The notes under the pieces: generated by a model
The model's input: the letters and a program-made list of their open reading frames with translations, nothing else
What the model was told of the DNA's origin: nothing
The model's database searches: none
Translations under genes and position numbers: made by a program
Assembly: GCA_047638395.1 (NCBI GenBank)
Contig: JBLIMV010000005.1
Span: 62,001-126,000 of the forward strand
DNA from: CAXBCP01 sp047638395
Lineage (GTDB): Bacteria; Pseudomonadota; Alphaproteobacteria; MPNO01; UBA830
Direction of reading: 5' to 3'
Length of the DNA stretch: 64,000 bases
Part shown: positions 35,710-43,658 of the stretch, piece by piece
How the letters are laid out: each line of letters begins with the position of its first letter
Position numbering within the stretch: the first letter of the stretch is position 1

Positions 35710-36765
35710 ATGAGCGATTCTGCACAAGACGCAAAATTTCGCGAGGACAATGATTCCCTCTACAGGATGCCGATGCAGATCGTCCCTGTGGAAACGCCAC
35801 AGCTTCGCCGGGGCCGGATGATCAAGAATGCCGCGCTCGACCCGGCGATCGAACTGTTCAGAAGTGGCGAATCCGGATCAGGTCAGATGCTGGTCGGTGA
35901 ACTGGACAATGAGAAGGGGCACCATATGTTCGGCTGGCCCCAGCATGAGGATCACTCTGACCTCAATTTGTTACGCGGTCTCGCGAAATTATCTTCCTAC
36001 GATGTGTACAGCCTGCGTATTCAATTTCGCGAACTCGGGATTGAGCCCTCTTCGGTCGAGTATCTGCAACTGTCCCCGGAAAAACAGGATTCGCTTCGGC
36101 TCTATATGCAGGTCTTTACGCTGCCGTTGATGAACCTCGTGTACGGCGAGGGGGAGCAGGCATCGGGCAAGACCGACAATATCGTCGATCTGTTTCGCGA
36201 TCCGAACACCACAGTGGCGCGCGATAACCTCATGCGCCTCGCGGCCAGTCTGAAGGTCGAGGTAACGGAGATACCGAAGTTTCTTGACGATTTCTCCGAT
36301 ATCTATCTGTCGCTCGCATATTTTCAGGAATACGTCGACGACCTGACACCGAAACTCATCGGCATGATCGACGATATGCAGCAGTTGCAGACCAATTGGC
36401 AGCTGCGGCAGGACCCGCATGTCATGAAGACATTGGTTGGCGTCGAAGGTGAGCTGAATGACCTGCTTGCCTCTGTCACCAGTCGGTTCGAGGCGTTTCG
36501 TCAGCATTCCGACAGCATGTGGGAAAACATCTCGGCGGAGAAATTTCTGCAAGTGCGCGAACACGTCATCAGTTCGCAGAAGACCGTCGGCGGTGTTCTA
36601 TGCGGCCTTGGTATAAAACTCGGTGCCTGGCAGGAACGGTTTCCCAAGAGCGAAGCGGGGGGACCTATCGCGCGCTCGGAGATGCTGTTTTCCGAAATTT
36701 TGCCGGGGTTGGACAAGCTGACGGAACTTGAGCGTCAGGGGCGGGAAAGTGCTCTCCGTGTGTAA
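35710..36765 (+). CDS. Conserved-looking hypothetical protein
   Basis: This 351-residue soluble, predominantly alpha-helical protein matches no family that I recognise. The N-terminal part (YRMPMQIVPVETPQLRRGR) is followed by a helical bundle. The region LRLAASLKVEVTEIPKFLDDF to LTPKLIGMIDDMQQLQ is strongly amphipathic, and near the C-terminus there is a small hydrophobic stretch (VGGVLCGLGIKLGAW). Length, codon use and lack of competing frames support a real gene. It may be a scaffolding or regulatory protein. It is monocistronic, convergent with the amidase. Confidence 0.7.
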   Translation: MSDSAQDAKFREDNDSLYRMPMQIVPVETPQLRRGRMIKNAALDPAIELFRSGESGSGQMLVGELDNEKGHHMFGWPQHEDHSDLNLLRGLAKLSSYDVYSLRIQFRELGIEPSSVEYLQLSPEKQDSLRLYMQVFTLPLMNLVYGEGEQASGKTDNIVDLFRDPNTTVARDNLMRLAASLKVEVTEIPKFLDDFSDIYLSLAYFQEYVDDLTPKLIGMIDDMQQLQTNWQLRQDPHVMKTLVGVEGELNDLLASVTSRFEAFRQHSDSMWENISAEKFLQVREHVISSQKTVGGVLCGLGIKLGAWQERFPKSEAGGPIARSEMLFSEILPGLDKLTELERQGRESALRV

Positions 36766-36795
36766 TACGGTCTACGATCGAACGCGTAACTCTCG

Positions 36796-38154
36796 CTAAC
36801 CGCGCTGGAGGGTGCGCTCGATCGTCAGACCGATACGGGCGAGCCATTCGTCGTGCCGGTTCGCCGCCATCACCATTAATCCGACCGGGCCGGACCCGGG
36901 CGTATGGCACGGGATCGACATCGCGCAGGTATCCAGAAAATTACCCACCGTCGTATTGCGGAGCATCAGGATATTGGCTGCACCATAGGCATCCTCGTCG
37001 CTGTCCAGTGGGCCGATGGCAGGGGCGACGGTTGCGCAGGTCGGCATCAACAGCGCATCGAACGGCATCGCCATTTCGGCGGCCCGGGCCTGAATGTCGG
37101 CGCGGATCCGGTGGCAGTCTATGAGGTCTGCCGCCGAGAGGTTTTCGCCGCGGCGAATTCTGATCCAGACACGCGGATCGTAGCTGTCTTTTAACTCGTC
37201 CATCCGGGGGCGGTGATGCGCAAAGGCTTCGGCACCCAGGATGCCGCCATTGGGCATGGCCGCGGGGATTTCCTCATACATCGAGGAATCTACCTCGGTG
37301 ATCGTTGCACCCGCGCGGGACAGCGCTTCAAGCGTACCTTCAAACGTTGACGCGACATGGTGATCCAGGTCGTTGAGGACGTAGTTTTGCGGAATACCGA
37401 AGCGCAGACTTTCGATTGGCAGCGCCCGCGGGACAATGGGCGCCCGGTCGTCAAGAATGGCATCGGTGACGATGCAGCACGTCACAGTGGGGGCGAGCGG
37501 GCCGACGCTGTCCAGCGTGGACGACAGTGGATAGACACCGTCGAGCGGAATGCGCCCGGTGGATGTTTTGAAGCCGGTCACACCATTCAATGCGGATGGT
37601 ATACGCACCGACCCGCCGGTGTCAGTGCCGATGGCGACCGCGCACATGCCGTCGGCGACGGAGACGCCGGCACCGGACGACGAACCGCCCGGAATGCGGC
37701 CGGTTTCCCGGTCCCACGGGTTGCGCGGAGTATCGTAATGGCTGTTCAGGCCCAGTCCGGAATAGGCGAACTCGGTCAGGTTGGTTCGGCCGACCAGAAT
37801 GGCGCCTGCTGCTCGCAGCCGCGCGGTGACGACGGAATCCTTCGTTGCCGGCGCGCTGCCTTCGAGGGATTTGGACCCGGCAAGAGTTTGTTGGCCCTGT
37901 TCGTCGAACAGATCTTTAAGCGACACCGGCAGGCCTGCAAGCGGGGAGGGCACGACACCCTGTGCACGCAGGCGGTCCGACGCATCGGCGGCGACGAGAG
38001 CGGATTCTTCGTGCACGGCCAGGAACGCCCGGGATCCTTCACCGTCCGGATCTTTGATGCGGGCTAGCGCCTGTTCCGTGAGCTCACGGCTGGTGGTTTT
38101 GCCGCTCCACAGGCCTGCCTGCAGTTCAAGAACCGGTTTCATTTTCAGATCCAT
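36796..38154 (-). CDS. Amidase (amidase-signature family)
   Basis: This 452-residue amidase-signature hydrolase carries the Ser-cisSer-Lys triad: Lys in LPVSLKDLFDE, the cis-Ser in GGSSSGAG, and the nucleophile Ser in GTDTGGSVRIPS. Such enzymes hydrolyse amides, including aryl amides and allophanate. The exact substrate is unknown. It is the third gene of a minus-strand trio, after the DUF2848 and cupin genes, and is separated from the cupin gene by an intergenic hairpin at 38175-38213. This trio may process an amide-bearing aromatic compound. Confidence 0.92.
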   Translation of the reverse strand: MDLKMKPVLELQAGLWSGKTTSRELTEQALARIKDPDGEGSRAFLAVHEESALVAADASDRLRAQGVVPSPLAGLPVSLKDLFDEQGQQTLAGSKSLEGSAPATKDSVVTARLRAAGAILVGRTNLTEFAYSGLGLNSHYDTPRNPWDRETGRIPGGSSSGAGVSVADGMCAVAIGTDTGGSVRIPSALNGVTGFKTSTGRIPLDGVYPLSSTLDSVGPLAPTVTCCIVTDAILDDRAPIVPRALPIESLRFGIPQNYVLNDLDHHVASTFEGTLEALSRAGATITEVDSSMYEEIPAAMPNGGILGAEAFAHHRPRMDELKDSYDPRVWIRIRRGENLSAADLIDCHRIRADIQARAAEMAMPFDALLMPTCATVAPAIGPLDSDEDAYGAANILMLRNTTVGNFLDTCAMSIPCHTPGSGPVGLMVMAANRHDEWLARIGLTIERTLQRG

Positions 38155-38174
38155 GTGTCGTCCCGCTTTTTGTG

Positions 38175-38213
38175 GTGTTCAGGCCTCTGCTCAAAGAGCA
38201 GAGGCCTGAACAC
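38175..38213. repeat. Perfect 18-bp inverted repeat in the cupin-amidase spacer
   Basis: GTGTTCAGGCCTCTGCTC (38175-38192) and its exact complement GAGCAGAGGCCTGAACAC (38196-38213), with an AAA loop. Neither strand has a U-tract after the stem, so it is not a standard terminator. It lies between the cupin stop (38256) and the amidase start (38154), both on the minus strand. An mRNA-stability or processing hairpin, or a remnant of a mobile element, are possible. Confidence 0.8.
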
Positions 38214-38255
38214 GTAATCAGTACCGTCGCGCCGGCTTGACGCGTTCCGGAACCC

Positions 38256-38639
38256 CTATTTCGTTTCGTCGTAATAGTGGCTTTCCAGCAGAACGCAGCC
38301 ATTGATGGATTTGAACGGTCCGTGGGGCGTTCCCGGCGGGCGACAGGCATATGTATCGGGATCGAAGCTGCGGCCCCCGTCGCCGTTCACGTCATTGCCG
38401 ACGATCAGATCGCCTTTGAGCTGGTAAACCTCTTCCCAGTAATCGTGGGTGAAGGGCGCTGTCGTATAGACGCCGGGCTCGAATTTGAGCAGGCGCGTGC
38501 GGCAGCCGGTCTTGTTGTCTTCGTCGAGATGACCGACGAGAATTTTCTGTTTGATTCCTTCGGGATAGCCTTCGGGCACGACCCACTCGCCGCCCATATC
38601 GACGGCATAGAATTCTTTGTGCTGTTTATTAATCGGCAT
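38256..38639 (-). CDS. Cupin-fold protein, DUF4437-like
   Basis: This 127-residue protein forms one cupin domain. The first motif, PFTHDYWEEVYQLKGDLIVG, has the His and Glu typical of metal binding, and the second is CRPPGTPHGPFKSINGCVLLES with the final His. The shape is that of small cupins such as DUF4437 or anti-ECF ChrR-like proteins. It may be a metal-dependent dioxygenase, isomerase or binding protein. It lies between the DUF2848 gene and the amidase, so probably belongs to the same catabolic unit. Confidence 0.78.
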   Translation of the reverse strand: MPINKQHKEFYAVDMGGEWVVPEGYPEGIKQKILVGHLDEDNKTGCRTRLLKFEPGVYTTAPFTHDYWEEVYQLKGDLIVGNDVNGDGGRSFDPDTYACRPPGTPHGPFKSINGCVLLESHYYDETK

Positions 38640-38671
38640 GATGTGTTCCTCAGTTACGTTTGGATATTGGT

Positions 38672-39358
38672 TCAGATAACAACGGGCAATGTGTTGACGT
38701 TATACCCGTACGAAATTTTGCGCCCCAGTACCGGGTCTTCGATTTCGACGTCGAAGCGTTCGCCCGGGCGGATCCCGCCAATGGCGGCAAGAGTACCGCA
38801 ATACATGGCCATGCCCGCCGGCAACTTCGTCTCTCCGGGGAGATATAGCCCGATCAGTTCTTCTGGGGGGCGCATCGCGGTGACGCCACCGTCCTGATAA
38901 AGCTTCTTTTCGCCATTCTCGGTTGACCAGGCACGCAGTAGCAGTTCATCGAAGTGATCGACGACCTCGTCATAGCGCCAGACATTCGCGGAGACGGGTT
39001 TGACGCACATCTGTTTTGAGACTGGGACCGAATAGGTCTCGACCTCACGGTCGGTGTGGTCCGAGCCGACACCGATCATCATTCCCTCGTCGGTTCCGAT
39101 CAGGACGAATTCGACCTCCCCCGACGACGTCTCGCCCAGAAACTGCGGTTCGGGCCCATTGATGAACTGCTCGGTCGCGACGCGATAAAAGCAGGGCACG
39201 GAACTGGGGCGTGGGACGCCGAGTTCTTCGAGTTCCACAATGTGCTTTTCCAACGCCTCGACATTGCGGCCCGTCCAGCCGGCGATCACGAGGTTGTCGA
39301 TCTGAATGCGCCGGGTCGTGTTTTCCGGATCAATCGTAAATTCCAGGGTCGTGGGCAC
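38672..39358 (-). CDS. DUF2848 family protein
   Basis: This 228-residue protein starts from GTG 39358, chosen because GAGGAG lies 6 nt upstream; the frame opens farther upstream at 39586 without a sensible N-terminus. It matches DUF2848 as a fumarylacetoacetase-fold relative: NLVIAGWTGRN, SSVPCFYRV, FVLIGTDEGMMIGVGSDHTD and MAMYCGTLAAIGGI. Family members often sit next to amidases in proteobacteria, as here. The function is not established; an FAH-like hydrolase or isomerase is reasonable. It is first in the trio DUF2848-cupin-amidase. Confidence 0.78.
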   Translation of the reverse strand: MPTTLEFTIDPENTTRRIQIDNLVIAGWTGRNVEALEKHIVELEELGVPRPSSVPCFYRVATEQFINGPEPQFLGETSSGEVEFVLIGTDEGMMIGVGSDHTDREVETYSVPVSKQMCVKPVSANVWRYDEVVDHFDELLLRAWSTENGEKKLYQDGGVTAMRPPEELIGLYLPGETKLPAGMAMYCGTLAAIGGIRPGERFDVEIEDPVLGRKISYGYNVNTLPVVI

Positions 39359-39622
39359 GGAAAGCTCCTCGTTGTCAGCCAAGCTTACGGCTGGTGTTTC
39401 TGCTGGCGCATAACCTAGCTGCCGCTCCGGGTGCTGGCAATAATCGGGGGGCAATTTTACGTGCAGGGGCCTATGCGCGACCGCTACTGACCCGACCGCC
39501 CGGATTCTGCTACGATTGTGGACGCCGCTTGTTTGACGGCGCAAAAAAACGCCGATGGCAGAACCAACCGTGCAGTTTACCCCCAACGACCGATATGCGC
39601 CGCGAATGACAGGTCTCGACCG

Positions 39623-40642
39623 ATGAATGACCGGCTACGGGCGGTTCTGATTAGCGCCGCGGCGATGGCCGTCGGGCTCGGCCTGCTGGCCGCCGTCCTG
39701 ATGACCACCGACCTGTCGGAGGTGAGCACCTACCTGTCCGAGGTCGGCATCGGCGTAGTTGTGATGATCGCCGTCTACAAATTTGCATTTGTTCTCGATA
39801 GCTGGGCCTGGCTGATGACGCTCCGGTCTCTGCCGATGCGCGTCATCTGGATTTTTCGGTTCTGGATGGTGCGGATGGTGGGCGAGGCGGTGAATAATGC
39901 GACCCCGCTTGCCGGTATGGGCGGTGAGCCGGTGAAGGCCGCGATCCTGAACCGGGCCTACGGGATTAGTTATGGCGATGGGTTTGCATCGATTGTGCTC
40001 GCCAGGACAACCTTCGTTATCGGTCTCGTTCCATTTCTGCTTATCGGCTTTGCCCTCCTTTTATTCGAACCGGGTCTGAGCCTGTCGTTCAAGTGGGCGG
40101 CCGGTATTGGCCTCGTTGGGCTTTCGGCCGGCATCGGCGCATTTTTCGCTATTCAGCGTCTCCGTCTGACATCGCGGACCGGTGGCTGGTTTGCCGGTAT
40201 TCTTTCCCGGCCCGGGCTCAAAAATATTTTCGAGATGGTTGGTGAATTCGAGGACCGGCTGTTGGATTTCTACCGCTATTCGCCCGGGCGGTTTTCGGGG
40301 ACCGTCATCCTGTCCTTCATCAACTGGATGTTCGGTGCCGTAGAAGTCTGGATCGCGTTCTATCTGCTCGGTGCCCCGGTCACGTTTGCCGAGGCGTGGA
40401 TTATCGAGGCGATCGTTCAGCTTGTCCGCGTCGGAGCCTTCTTTGTGCCGCTGGCGCTGGGGACGCAGGAAGGCGCGTTCACGGTTACCGTCGGGGCACT
40501 GACAGGAAATCCGGCGCTTGGTGTTGCGGTTGCCGTCCTGCGCCGCTTCCGGGAACTGGTCGTGTTGTCGGCGGGACTGGTGATGGGACCGCTGATCTTC
40601 GGTCGCAGCGCGATGAAGCCAAATCCGCGAGAACGATCGTGA
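39623..40642 (+). CDS. Lysylphosphatidylglycerol synthase-type transmembrane (flippase-like) protein
   Basis: This 339-residue protein starts from ATG 39623; the frame extends to 39518, where the residues look non-coding. It has eight hydrophobic helices and matches the PF03706 membrane domain found in MprF and AglD. The core contains VGEAVNNATPLAGMGGEPVKA, ARTTFVIGLVPFLLIGFALLL and LVRVGAFFVPLALGTQEGAF. The C-terminal synthetase domain of MprF is absent, so it may flip a lipid or polyprenyl carrier rather than aminoacylate one. The following MFS gene starts inside its stop codon (GTGA). Confidence 0.82.
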   Translation: MNDRLRAVLISAAAMAVGLGLLAAVLMTTDLSEVSTYLSEVGIGVVVMIAVYKFAFVLDSWAWLMTLRSLPMRVIWIFRFWMVRMVGEAVNNATPLAGMGGEPVKAAILNRAYGISYGDGFASIVLARTTFVIGLVPFLLIGFALLLFEPGLSLSFKWAAGIGLVGLSAGIGAFFAIQRLRLTSRTGGWFAGILSRPGLKNIFEMVGEFEDRLLDFYRYSPGRFSGTVILSFINWMFGAVEVWIAFYLLGAPVTFAEAWIIEAIVQLVRVGAFFVPLALGTQEGAFTVTVGALTGNPALGVAVAVLRRFRELVVLSAGLVMGPLIFGRSAMKPNPRERS

Positions 40643-41949
40643 CCCAGCCTGAAAAGGGAGCCGTCAAAACGCCGCCGTCGGGAACCCCACCATCGGGAAC
40701 CCCACCATCGGGAACCCCACCGTCAGGAACTCGAGTAATCCTGCTGGTTTTTCTGCCGTTCGGCTGTGGATATTACCTGTCCTATCTGTTCCGGACGTTA
40801 AACGCCGTGATTTCCGAAAATCTGACGACGGAGCTCGGGATCGGCCCGGCAGATCTCGGCCTGCTGACAAGCATCTATTTGATTGCTTTTGCATCTTCGC
40901 AAGTGCCGCTCGGGGTTGCGCTCGACCGCTACGGCCCGCGGAAGGTCAATGCGTTCCTTTTGCTCTTTGCGGCGGCAGGTGCCGCGCTGTTCGCCGTGGC
41001 GGAAAGCTTTGGCCTGCTGTTGCTGGCGCGCGCAATGATCGGTTTCGGTGTCTCCGCTGCGCTGATGGGGGCCTTCAAGGCAAATGCGCTGTGGTTCCCC
41101 GCAGACCGGATTCCGTTGATGAACAACCTGATCGGCGCGTTCGGTGCGATCGGGGCAGTCTCGGCAACGCGGCCGGTTGAAATTCTGCTGCATACGGCAA
41201 GCTGGCGCGACATTTTTGGCGGCCTCGCCGTCGTGACCGTGATCGTGTCTCTCGCGATCCTGCTGCTGGTGCCCGAAAAGGAAGATGCCGAGCAGACCGA
41301 GGAGAGTTTCGCCAAACAGCTTACCGGTTACATGCAGGTTATCCGCGATGCGTTTTTCTGGCGGGTCACGCTGATCTATTCGTTTACCTATACTGCCTTC
41401 GTTTCCTACCAGACACTTTGGGCCGACCCCTGGCTGCGTGACGTTGCGGGGCTCGCCCAGACCGAACGCGCGAATTACCTGTTTATTATCCAGGTCGGGT
41501 TTCTGATCGGGTTGCTGTGTACCGGCGTGATTGCCGACCGGCTGCGGCGGACCCGTGTCCAGGCTATACATGTCTTTGGCGCGGGCGTACTGATGCTGAT
41601 GGGCATTCAGGTATTGCTGGCGTTGGGCGTCACAAGCTGGATGTTTGTCATCTGGGGGTTGTTCGGGCTGTTATCCTCGGCGACGTATCTTTCCTATGCT
41701 GCTCAGACAAATCATTTTCCCGTCGCATTGACGGGCCGCGCCATTACGGCGATGAATTTCTTTCTTTTTGTGCTGGCATTCATTTGCCAATGGGGGATTG
41801 GCGGCGTGATCGAGGCATTTCCGGCCGACGCAGATGGCGGCTATTCCAAAACCGCGCATTCGACGGCGTTGTGGATCATGATCGGTCTGCAGGCGCTGTG
41901 TTATCTGTACTTCGTCAGACCCGCCCGAAAGGTCCGGGCCGATGTCTGA
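40639..41949 (+). CDS. MFS transporter with N-terminal PPSGT repeats
   Basis: This 436-residue protein starts at GTG 40639, coupled to the preceding gene by GTGA; a longer reading from 40396 would overlap that gene. After a 32-residue cytoplasmic leader containing four PPSGT repeats there are twelve membrane helices. Motifs include GYYLSYLFRTLNAVISENL in the first helix and QVPLGVALDRYGPRKVN (motif A). The next gene, 41942-43213, is a close paralogue. Similar MFS proteins (NarK/ExuT/OFA-like) often import organic anions. It overlaps the next gene by 8 nt. Confidence 0.86.
   Translation: MTQPEKGAVKTPPSGTPPSGTPPSGTPPSGTRVILLVFLPFGCGYYLSYLFRTLNAVISENLTTELGIGPADLGLLTSIYLIAFASSQVPLGVALDRYGPRKVNAFLLLFAAAGAALFAVAESFGLLLLARAMIGFGVSAALMGAFKANALWFPADRIPLMNNLIGAFGAIGAVSATRPVEILLHTASWRDIFGGLAVVTVIVSLAILLLVPEKEDAEQTEESFAKQLTGYMQVIRDAFFWRVTLIYSFTYTAFVSYQTLWADPWLRDVAGLAQTERANYLFIIQVGFLIGLLCTGVIADRLRRTRVQAIHVFGAGVLMLMGIQVLLALGVTSWMFVIWGLFGLLSSATYLSYAAQTNHFPVALTGRAITAMNFFLFVLAFICQWGIGGVIEAFPADADGGYSKTAHSTALWIMIGLQALCYLYFVRPARKVRADV
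40672..40731 (+). repeat. In-frame 15-bp minisatellite (four units)
   Basis: Four tandem copies of a 15-bp unit (consensus CCACCATCGGGAACC) encode PPSGT four times near the N-terminus of the MFS protein. The unit length is a multiple of three, so copy-number change would not shift the frame. Confidence 0.92.
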
Positions 41950-43213
41950 TACCGCAGCGTCACCGGTAAAAAAATCCGTCGGCATTCTGATCATGACCGT
42001 GCTGGTGCCGTTCGGCATCGGCTACTACATGTCCTATCTGTTCAGGACGGTGAACGCGATCATCTCGCCGCAGCTCGTTGCCGATGTCGGGCTGACGCCC
42101 GGCGATCTTGGCCTGATGACCAGCGCCTATTTTATAACGTTCGCCGTGGTGCAGTTGCCGCTTGGCATTATCCTGGACCGGTTCGGTCCGCGGAAAGTTC
42201 AGGCAGCCCTGTTGATTGTGGCAGCGATGGGCGCCTCGCTTTTCGCGTTTGGCAATGACGCCATTACCCTTGCGCTTGGCCGCGGGCTGATCGGCATTGG
42301 CGTTTCCGGGTGCCTGATGGCGGCCCTCAAGGCGAATGTGCTCTGGTTTCCGAAAGAGAAGATACCGCTGGTAAATGGCATCATCTTCGCCTTCGGCACG
42401 TTCGGGGCGTTGTCGACGACGGTCCCGCTTGAAATACTGATCCAGACGGTGGACTGGCGCACGGTGTTCTGGTGGCTTTCCGGGATCTCCGTTTTGTCCG
42501 CCGTGTTGATCTATGCGCTGGTGCCCGAAAAGACCCATGCCGCACGTGCGCCTGTTGCCGGACAAACGGCATTCTCGGCGCAGATATCGGATCTGAAACA
42601 GGTTTATGGCAGCGCCTTTTTTTGGCGTCTTTCGTTCATGGTGTTTCTGCATAATGGCGTTTTTCTGTCCTACCAGGCGTTGTGGGCGGCGCCGTGGCTG
42701 CGCGATGTCGCCGGGCTCGACCGGTCAGGGGTCGCGGAAGCGATGCTGATGTTCAATGTCGGCATGTTCTGCGGCGTCTTGTCGATCGGGTTGCTGGCGA
42801 CACGCCTGCAAAGGCTCGGGATACCGACGATCGTACCGGCAGTGGTCGGTATCGTTGTGTCGATCATCATTCAGGTGATGTTTGCCTCCGCCTGGACGGC
42901 GTATCCGGCGATCCTGTGCCTTGTCTGGGGATATTTCGGCTCGTCGTCGACGCTTGCCTATGCCGTACTCAATCAGCATTTCCCGCAGAACCTGACGGGG
43001 CGAGTGAACACCGCACAGAATATGCTGACCTTTATTGCGGCCTTTGCAGTGCAGTGGATCGCTGGTGTGATTATCGGCTCCTACGCCGCGCCAAAAGAAG
43101 GTCTATACAGCGCCGACGGACACCAGACGGCCCTGATCGTCTTCATCTGCATAGAGATTGCCGGGTTGCTGTACTTCCTGTGGCCGAGGCGCCGCGGCGA
43201 CGGCATGCCATGA
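41942..43213 (+). CDS. MFS transporter, paralogue of the upstream gene
   Basis: This 423-residue protein with twelve membrane helices shares YYMSYLFRTVNAIISPQL, QLPLGIILDRFGPRKVQ (motif A), KANVLWFPKEKIPLVN and the helix 7 region FLSYQALWAAPWLRDVAGL with the preceding MFS protein. The two look like a tandem duplication and may form a pair with different specificity. It has a short leader with no PPSGT repeats. It sits in a coupled run of genes leading to Nudix, UbiD-2, quinone oxidoreductase and another MFS. Confidence 0.88.
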   Translation: MSDTAASPVKKSVGILIMTVLVPFGIGYYMSYLFRTVNAIISPQLVADVGLTPGDLGLMTSAYFITFAVVQLPLGIILDRFGPRKVQAALLIVAAMGASLFAFGNDAITLALGRGLIGIGVSGCLMAALKANVLWFPKEKIPLVNGIIFAFGTFGALSTTVPLEILIQTVDWRTVFWWLSGISVLSAVLIYALVPEKTHAARAPVAGQTAFSAQISDLKQVYGSAFFWRLSFMVFLHNGVFLSYQALWAAPWLRDVAGLDRSGVAEAMLMFNVGMFCGVLSIGLLATRLQRLGIPTIVPAVVGIVVSIIIQVMFASAWTAYPAILCLVWGYFGSSSTLAYAVLNQHFPQNLTGRVNTAQNMLTFIAAFAVQWIAGVIIGSYAAPKEGLYSADGHQTALIVFICIEIAGLLYFLWPRRRGDGMP

Positions 43214-43223
43214 GCGTCTCCCA

Positions 43224-43658
43224 ATGAGCCCCCGCGAGTACCCGGACCGACCGTTCTGCGGCGTCGGTATTGTGTGCTTCAAAGACGATCAGGTCCTTCT
43301 CGTCAAACGCGCCAAGCCGCCGATCAAGTGGGAATGGTCGATCCCCGGTGGTGGCCAGGAGCTGGGCGAGACGACGCGCGTCACCGCCCTGCGCGAGCTG
43401 AAGGAAGAAACCAGTATCGATGCCCGCCTGATCGGGCTGATCGATGTCGTCGACAGCGTTAGCCATGACGAGGATGAGCGAATCCAGTTTCACTACACAC
43501 TGGTTGAATTTGCGGCGGAGTGGGTTGCGGGTGAGCCCGTGGCGGATGATGACGTGTCGGATGCGCGCTGGGCCCCGATTGCGGAAATCGATACGCTGGG
43601 CCTGTGGTCCGAAACCGTCCGGATCATTCGCGAGGCTGAAAAACTACGGGGGACGTGA
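43224..43658 (+). CDS. Small Nudix hydrolase
   Basis: This 144-residue protein starts from ATG 43224, 10 bp after the MFS stop; the frame opens at 43158, but that lies inside the MFS gene. A full Nudix box is visible: GGGQELGETTRVTALRELKEETSI, here split for reading as GGGQELGETTRV and TALRELKEETSI, with the REx2EE metal ligands intact and Ser in place of the usual Gly. The fold and length resemble ADP-ribose pyrophosphatase-type housecleaning enzymes. Its stop overlaps the start of UbiD-2 (TGATG). Confidence 0.88.
   Translation: MSPREYPDRPFCGVGIVCFKDDQVLLVKRAKPPIKWEWSIPGGGQELGETTRVTALRELKEETSIDARLIGLIDVVDSVSHDEDERIQFHYTLVEFAAEWVAGEPVADDDVSDARWAPIAEIDTLGLWSETVRIIREAEKLRGT

Noticed and set aside
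40672..40731. CRISPR-like repeat array
   Set aside because: The 15-bp units are directly adjacent with no spacers and encode PPSGT in frame, so it is a coding minisatellite.
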